Assembly (NCBI GenBank): GCA_002364615.1
Contig: DEYP01000023.1
Location: 62,001 to 126,000, forward strand
DNA from: Arsukibacterium sp. UBA3155
GTDB lineage: Bacteria; Pseudomonadota; Gammaproteobacteria; Enterobacterales; Alteromonadaceae
Direction: 5' to 3'
DNA length: 64,000 nt
The position numbers and the translations under genes are program-made. Below are positions 59,443 to 64,000 of the stretch, piece by piece. Position 1 is the stretch's first letter; every line of letters starts with the position of its first letter. Below the pieces are notes generated by a model, which saw only the letters and a list, made by a program, of their open reading frames with translations, was not told the DNA's origin and did not search any database.

Positions 59443-60800
59443 GAGATTGGCAATCAGAATGTGCGTCAAAAGCGCTTGAGGCCTTTAACAGTGGTAACCG
59501 TAATTTCTTTGTCGTTGCATCACCTGGTAGCGGAAAGACGTTTATGGCAGCAGAGGTTGCGGCCAGACTTCTAAAGCAAGGTGTCGTAGATTTAGTACTT
59601 TGTTTATCGCCTTCTGCAGAAGTGAGAGACGGTATATTCAGAACTTTTAATCTGCGTATTCCGGACTGTTTCCATAGGGGTATTGGCGCTTCCGGGTATT
59701 CATTAACATATCAAAGGCTTTTGGCGTTAGATGACAGCTTTTTAGAACCCGCAAAACGCAAACGTTTGTTAGTCATATGTGATGAAATTCATCATTGCAG
59801 TGGCGGTGGCGCCACGGTTCCGAACGCTTGGGGAAGTAAAATACTTAATCAAATATTGGAGCTGGCAACATTTACACTTTGTATGTCAGGAACGCCATGG
59901 CGAACAGACCAATTCCCTATCGCTTTAGCCAAATATGACGACAACAATGAACTGATCATAGATTATCAGTATAGTTTGAAGCGGGCCGTCACTGATAAAG
60001 TGTGCCGTCAGCCTGTAATCTGCCTTATTGATAACGATGCATGCAAGATTAAACAGCAAAGCTACAACTCAATACACGAGGCTCTGACAAAAACTGACCT
60101 TATGTACCAACACATTTTGAATAACGAACATGCTCTAAAACATATCTTGCAAAGCAGTATTGATAAGCTTATGGCTATTAGGCTGGTAACGCGCGATGCC
60201 GGCGGTTTAGTGGTAGCGCATTCAATTGAGCATGCCAGAAAAATCAAAAAAATTCTTGAGAAAGACTTTCAGCAAACTGTTGAGTTGGTGACCTATCGGG
60301 AGAAAAATCCACAACAGATCATTGAGATTTTTCGACGGAGTGATACGCCTTGGATTGTCAGCGTCGGTATGATTGCAGAAGGTACTGACATACCGCGGTT
60401 ACAAGTCTGCTGTCATATTACGACGGTAAGAACAGAGATGTATTTTAGACAAATACTTGGCAGAGTTTTACGAGCACGTCCCACAGACAATGCTTTTGAG
60501 GGCTTCTTATACACTTTTGCTGAACCCCAGTTAAAAATTTATGCAGAACGGATCCAGAGTGAATTGCCGGATTACGAGGTTTTGATGGACGTAATTGCCA
60601 AGAGGTATTTCGACAATAATACTAAGTGGCTCAATGGATCTGAAAAACAAAGCATACTAGGGATTAATATTGATAGTGAAATTACCGAAGTCAGTGAAGT
60701 TGGTATAAATAGCCGAGGCACAGAGATGTCCTCAAATTTTCACTGGGATTTCACTGGTTCATTCAGAGAGCAGATCATTAAATCCTTCGCTCAAATTTGA
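59433..60800 (+). CDS. Superfamily 2 helicase (DEAD/DEAH-like)
   Basis: 455 residues, compact two-RecA-domain helicase. Motif I ASPGSGKT (29-36), motif II CDEIHH with DEIH 117-120, motif III SGTPWRTD, motif V GMIAEGTDIPRL and motif VI RQILGRVLRAR. No nuclease, methylase or specificity domain is fused. Resembles type III/UvrB-like restriction-type helicases in islands. With the coupled upstream gene and divergent XRE it forms a self-contained module; a DNA-defence role is inference. Confidence 0.85.
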   Translation: MRLRDWQSECASKALEAFNSGNRNFFVVASPGSGKTFMAAEVAARLLKQGVVDLVLCLSPSAEVRDGIFRTFNLRIPDCFHRGIGASGYSLTYQRLLALDDSFLEPAKRKRLLVICDEIHHCSGGGATVPNAWGSKILNQILELATFTLCMSGTPWRTDQFPIALAKYDDNNELIIDYQYSLKRAVTDKVCRQPVICLIDNDACKIKQQSYNSIHEALTKTDLMYQHILNNEHALKHILQSSIDKLMAIRLVTRDAGGLVVAHSIEHARKIKKILEKDFQQTVELVTYREKNPQQIIEIFRRSDTPWIVSVGMIAEGTDIPRLQVCCHITTVRTEMYFRQILGRVLRARPTDNAFEGFLYTFAEPQLKIYAERIQSELPDYEVLMDVIAKRYFDNNTKWLNGSEKQSILGINIDSEITEVSEVGINSRGTEMSSNFHWDFTGSFREQIIKSFAQI

Positions 60801-60883
60801 AGTTGTGATACTGGTATTGCGACAGTATTTAATGAGTTTTTGAGGGCAAAAATAAACATGCTAAGTTCCTATAAAAGGCAAAT

Positions 60884-61096
60884 ATGTGTGAGCTGTCACA
60901 CTTTAATCTTTCTATAAAAATCGACAAAAGTACCGGATCAATGAAGATCGTCAAGGATATGATTGTTGCTGAAAATTCATTGCTCGCATTAAAGATTTTT
61001 TTAACTTTAGGATCTGGTCGTCCACGAGTTTTAATTATGCGCGTAAATTTTATCAAGCATCTCGCCAACGCAAACCATCGCATCACGATAGGCTGA
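60884..61096 (+). CDS. Possible small ORF, unknown
   Basis: 70 codons, AAAGG upstream of the ATG. Sequence MCELSHFNLSIKIDKST and KDMIVAENSLLALKIF is mildly amphipathic. It overlaps a convergent ORF by 66 bases, so at most one may be real. Confidence 0.25.
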   Translation: MCELSHFNLSIKIDKSTGSMKIVKDMIVAENSLLALKIFLTLGSGRPRVLIMRVNFIKHLANANHRITIG

Positions 61097-61273
61097 AAAC
61101 GGTTGTCCAAGCTGATACCACTGGTTACATCGATATCCAGGTATCAGCACAATGATGCGATTAGACGTTGTGGTCTTCTTAAGTTTTGCCAATGTTGATA
61201 AGTCGTGGCCTACCTCTCTCCATTCACTCATAAGCGCGACCGCTTGCTTCTCTGATACTGATGAATATTCCAT
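61031..61273 (-). CDS. Possible small protein, unknown
   Basis: 80 residues, ATG start with AGGG upstream. Helical first half (EKQAVALMSEWREVGHDL) and a short beta-like second half (NRIIVLIPGYRCNQWY). No family recognised. Lies between the helicase gene and the AHH-nuclease gene on the other strand. Confidence 0.45.
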   Translation of the reverse strand: MEYSSVSEKQAVALMSEWREVGHDLSTLAKLKKTTTSNRIIVLIPGYRCNQWYQLGQPFSAYRDAMVCVGEMLDKIYAHN

Positions 61274-61390
61274 ATTCAGCCCTAAAGGTTAATTTATGGT
61301 AAAATTTAGGTGTTAATATAGTTGATGTAAAGGGTGTTTGAATTTAATATCGCTGTAAATTCAGTAAGAGTCGCAGGAGCAATCATCAGC

Positions 61391-62110
61391 ATGAAGCCGA
61401 GCCAACCAATTCAATATGTGAGTTTTCCACGACCTGTTCGACCTGAGAACCCATCGCCACTTGATATGATCATTTATCAGTACGAGCTCAAAGCCAGTGA
61501 GTTTCATAACGGCAGAAACAGCCAGGCTGCAGCTAACGAGACAACAAAGCAGAGGGCTGAGCGCATAGCTAAGCGGGATAAAGATTGGCAACACTTGCGT
61601 TTGGAGCGCCGTAAAATTGCTGCTCACATTATGTACCAGGAAAATCTGACGGCTTATCGTAAATCAAACGAGTCGAAGTCTGTACGTGAACTGGCAACCG
61701 AAAAACATCACCCAACAAAAATGTTGGCCAGAAACTTACTTGCCGTTGGTGAGCCTAAACCAACACCAATTCATGAGGCTCACCATATCATCCCGGGATC
61801 CGGCAAACATCGAAAAGATCTGATTATTAGGAGTCGCCTGAATCTGCATGCCTTTGGTATTGGTATCAATGACCCGCTAAATGGTATCTGGCTGCGTAAC
61901 TTTGCTAAAAACACCGCTGATGACTGGGCTACACCTGAATCGCCGGCACACAGACCAATTCATACCTACAACTATGAAACTTGGATTGCTTCGAAGTTTT
62001 CAAACGATAATCTGCCGGAGCGAGTATTCTTGTCACGGTTGCAAACCGTAAAGCGTGAACTTCGTACGGGGGAGCATCCAGCTGATATTCTTGAAAGGAA
62101 AGCCGGCTGA
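61391..62110 (+). CDS. AHH-motif nuclease, toxin-like
   Basis: 239 residues from the ATG at 61391; a GTG at 61334 is the alternative. The C-terminal domain has HEAHHIIPG (AHH at 130-132), then IRSRLNLHAFGIGINDPLNG, IWLRNF and HRPIHTYNYE, the layout of HNH/ENDO VII-fold AHH nucleases used as polymorphic toxins. No secretion, PAAR or repeat domain is attached. Its stop overlaps the next start (TGATG), the usual toxin-immunity coupling. Confidence 0.8.
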   Translation: MKPSQPIQYVSFPRPVRPENPSPLDMIIYQYELKASEFHNGRNSQAAANETTKQRAERIAKRDKDWQHLRLERRKIAAHIMYQENLTAYRKSNESKSVRELATEKHHPTKMLARNLLAVGEPKPTPIHEAHHIIPGSGKHRKDLIIRSRLNLHAFGIGINDPLNGIWLRNFAKNTADDWATPESPAHRPIHTYNYETWIASKFSNDNLPERVFLSRLQTVKRELRTGEHPADILERKAG

Positions 62111-62703
62111 TGGAAGATGAAGTAATGGAAAAGACAATAACAGTGTATCGACTAAAGCCTGTCGCAAATTCTTATGAAGTCCCCGAGCTGGATTTATTTG
62201 GGTTCGCTGACATCCTTGGCGATGATGATTTATCATTAGTACGGCGCCAACCCAGAACCAACGAAAGTTTACTGGATAAATGGACCCCTTCGAGGTGTGA
62301 GCTGGCTCCGGAATACCAGCAAGGTTTAACAGTACCGGATGTGTCCTTTTGGGGCTCATACTTACTGTTGTCGGAAGAGGCCTATAACGCCTTTAAAACC
62401 CTACTTGTTGATGTTGGTGAGTTTCTGGCTCTACAGGTCGGCTATATGCAGATGTACATCTTTGTCCCGCTGCATTTTGCACAAGAGGACACCTCGAAAA
62501 CCTTACGTCACTACGAAGACGGGTTTGAGTGTGGTGTTGAAACATTGGTATTTGAGCAGTCATCATTGGCAGACAAGCCAGTATTTAAGTCAGAAATGTA
62601 TGGCACTCATGGCCTGTTTGTAACAGATAAATTTAAAGTGATTTACGTTAAACACAACTTTACTGGTGTCGAGTTTGACGAGCATTTAGCTGGTATTTTC
62701 TAG
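62110..62703 (+). CDS. Probable immunity protein, DUF1629/Imm11-like
   Basis: 197 residues. Begins ITVYRLKPVANSYEVPELDL and has SFWGSYLLLSEEAYNAFKTL, the pattern of DUF1629/Imm11-type immunity proteins. Translationally coupled to the AHH nuclease gene. Cytoplasmic, acidic. The pairing is strong; the exact family is from memory. Confidence 0.72.
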   Translation: MEDEVMEKTITVYRLKPVANSYEVPELDLFGFADILGDDDLSLVRRQPRTNESLLDKWTPSRCELAPEYQQGLTVPDVSFWGSYLLLSEEAYNAFKTLLVDVGEFLALQVGYMQMYIFVPLHFAQEDTSKTLRHYEDGFECGVETLVFEQSSLADKPVFKSEMYGTHGLFVTDKFKVIYVKHNFTGVEFDEHLAGIF

Positions 62704-62716
62704 CGATTAACTTGAA

Positions 62717-62774
62717 CGAGTTGGCAAAGGTGCCCTGTGTACTATTGGGCGCGGCACTTCAACAACCTAACTCG
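62717..62774. repeat. Long imperfect inverted repeat after the toxin-immunity pair
   Basis: CGAGTTGG...GGTGCCC pairs with GGGCGCGGCAC...CCTAACTCG, with small bulges; followed by TTTT. Could act as terminator for the pair or be a remnant of a mobile repeat. Confidence 0.4.
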
Positions 62775-63296
62775 GTTTTAAATCGGCAACTTGGTACTCA
62801 TAAGTATCTGTGCCGGTGCTGGCAAATTACGAACTGCCTTTTGTTGATACTTAGTTGCCCTTACTTCAACGGAAGAGTATGATTTTTCTGAGGGCTTTGG
62901 CATATCACTGCGATTGCAGACCACCAAAGACATGTGATGAACCCAAGCCACAAGCTTGGGTTTTTTCATTTATCGTTAATAAAAAAATCGATGACACAGC
63001 TGCTTTGTGCCAAAAGCGGACATTCCTAATCTTCGTTATGCTTTGATTGCTGAAAAAATGTACTGTTCGCATCTGGACGCCGCCAGCGTTTATTAGACGG
63101 ATGAACCTGTACTTGTAGCTTACGCAGATATCAGCTGTACCTATAAGTCATTGTAAGTTTTAAAGAAGCGGTGTAGTGTTCTATACATTAAATTTACAAG
63201 GCAGGTTGACCCATATTTAACTACGGATCGACCCGCCGAATCAGCGTTAACTTGAGTCGGCTGCAGTGACGAGAGATAAACCGGAATAAGGGCTAT
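62775..63296. other. Noncoding stretch with a terminator hairpin
   Basis: No convincing gene. A minus-strand frame at 62778-62969 (63 codons, starting MKKPKLVAWVHH) overlaps the hairpin and is weak. From 62963 to the PIN-like gene I see nothing recognisable. Confidence 0.4.
62940..62966 (+). terminator. Rho-independent terminator in the island
   Basis: Perfect 9-base stem AACCCAAGC / GCTTGGGTT with a CACAA loop, followed by T4. With no gene directly upstream it may end a small untranslated RNA or the toxin-immunity transcript. Confidence 0.65.
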
Positions 63297-64000
63297 ATGA
63301 ACTACATCTTCCTCGATACATGTGTCTTGCTGGATGTTTCCACGAAGAGGGGTGATCTCCCCCTCGTATCTGCACTAGAGGAATTGGTGGGCTCAAACAG
63401 GGTGAAACTGGTCTTAGCCGATCTGGTTATTGAAGAGTATGAACGAAATAAAGAGAGTGTGGCGAGGAAAACTGCTCAACGATTGTCTCAAGAGTTCAAA
63501 CAGGTCAAAGCTGTGGTATATGAGTTTGCTGGTGAAAAGCAAGCCGAGACCATGGAAGTTCTAAATGATATCAATGCAAGATTGCCGCTTTTGACTGAAG
63601 CGAACTACGCAACGATCCATAGAGTCGAAAGGTTAATTGAATCCGCAAAGATCCTTCCAATTAGTGACCGTTCTAAAGTCGCCGCCGTTCAACGTGGGAT
63701 TGAAAAAAGAGCTCCGTTTCATATCAGCAAAAACTCTGTCGCGGATGCTGTCATCATTGAACAGTTTTTTGAATTTGTGAGCAGCCTCAACAGTAACCAT
63801 GATACTTGCAGTTTTGTTACCCATAATCACAGTGACTTTTCCTCGAAAGATCATCGAAAGCCGCATGCGGATTTTGACGAGATCTTCTCAATCTCGAACT
63901 CTTTATACTTCAACAATCTAGCTTCAGCTATCGATCATATTGATCCAGAATCGCTCGCTGAATTCGAGTTTGAGCACGATTTTACAGAAGAAACCCGGGG
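63297..64000 (+). CDS. PIN-like domain protein (DUF4935 type), partial at right edge
   Basis: Frame open from the ATG at 63297 to the window end: 234 codons with no stop. Starts MNYIFLDTCVLLDVST (Asp7 as first PIN acidic residue), then ADLVIEEYERNK (Glu46/47) and NSVADAVIIEQF (Asp150) and a SFVTHNHSDFS segment, matching PIN-like nuclease acidic sites and the DUF4935 layout. Probable RNase or toxin-like effector within the island. Upstream ribosome site is weak (AATAAGGGC). Confidence 0.72.
   Translation, partial: MNYIFLDTCVLLDVSTKRGDLPLVSALEELVGSNRVKLVLADLVIEEYERNKESVARKTAQRLSQEFKQVKAVVYEFAGEKQAETMEVLNDINARLPLLTEANYATIHRVERLIESAKILPISDRSKVAAVQRGIEKRAPFHISKNSVADAVIIEQFFEFVSSLNSNHDTCSFVTHNHSDFSSKDHRKPHADFDEIFSISNSLYFNNLASAIDHIDPESLAEFEFEHDFTEETR

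Larger units (their letters stand above)
58103..64000. mobile_element. Left part of a genomic island inserted in greB
   Basis: Boundary set where GreB homology ends. From here DNA is visibly more AT-rich, codon use changes, and genes are typical island cargo: XRE regulator, helicase module, orphan ORFs, AHH nuclease with immunity gene, PIN-like protein. A palindrome and short direct repeats lie at the boundary. No integrase or transposase is in the visible part, so the element class is unknown. Confidence 0.7.

Noticed and set aside
62778-62969. 63-codon minus-strand ORF starting MKKPKLVAWVHH
   Set aside because: Its first codons are the arms of a perfect terminator hairpin, and no clear ribosome site is seen; coding potential is doubtful.

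Overview
The window is a 64 kb stretch of a gammaproteobacterial chromosome. Gene orders typical of that class are present: ubiE-ubiJ-ubiB-tatABC-tatD-hemB, trxA/rho beside rhlB/ppx-gppA, plsB/lexA, and a cox/heme A operon. Protein character and roughly 50% GC point to the Rheinheimera/Arsukibacterium/Alishewanella neighbourhood. That placement is inference from protein character, not a database match. No rRNA, tRNA or CRISPR array was seen.

Layout. 1-3102: minus-strand export operon of one ABC ATPase and three stacked HlyD-type adaptors, the last cut by the window edge. 3249-7457: split methionine-salvage genes (mtnK, mtnB) with a TPR protein and a LysR regulator between them; a tandem met-box (MetJ) operator precedes mtnB, and a 5' remnant of a methionine aminotransferase lies on its other side. 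7537-9287: pyrimidine salvage (cdd-deoA). 9358-15431: NADH dehydrogenase, rho, trxA, rhlB, ppx/gppA. 15490-24208: sodC, chaB, a peptidase, then a compact operon of TVP38-type membrane protein, six-hairpin glycosidase-like protein, GT4 glycosyltransferase, and an unusual fusion of an alkaline-phosphatase-superfamily phosphodiesterase with an endonuclease/exonuclease/phosphatase (EEP) domain. 24235-31757: ubiquinone/Tat/heme operon with two extra inserted genes. 31855-39873: diguanylate cyclase, DUF885 lipoprotein, EVE protein, tesB, plsB, and lexA with SOS boxes. 40201-48427: complete aa3-type cytochrome c oxidase operon with assembly factors (Cox11, SURF1, an SCO-like CxxxC protein, CtaA, CtaB, SCO1). 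48424-57869: polysaccharide deacetylase, nfuA, M14 peptidase, comF, bioH, an SprA-type protein pair, and tex.

At 57959-58103 greB starts normally but breaks off after about 48 codons. From there to the right edge the DNA is more AT-rich and looks like a genomic island inserted in greB. It carries an XRE regulator, a small protein plus superfamily 2 helicase module, small orphan ORFs, an AHH-nuclease/immunity pair and a PIN-like nuclease cut by the window end. The cargo resembles a defence/competition island. The integrase and right end lie outside the window.

The least ordinary parts are the island with its helicase module, the TVP38-GH-GT4-phosphodiesterase/EEP operon, the MetJ-controlled decaying methionine-salvage locus, and the ABC exporter with three consecutive adaptors.
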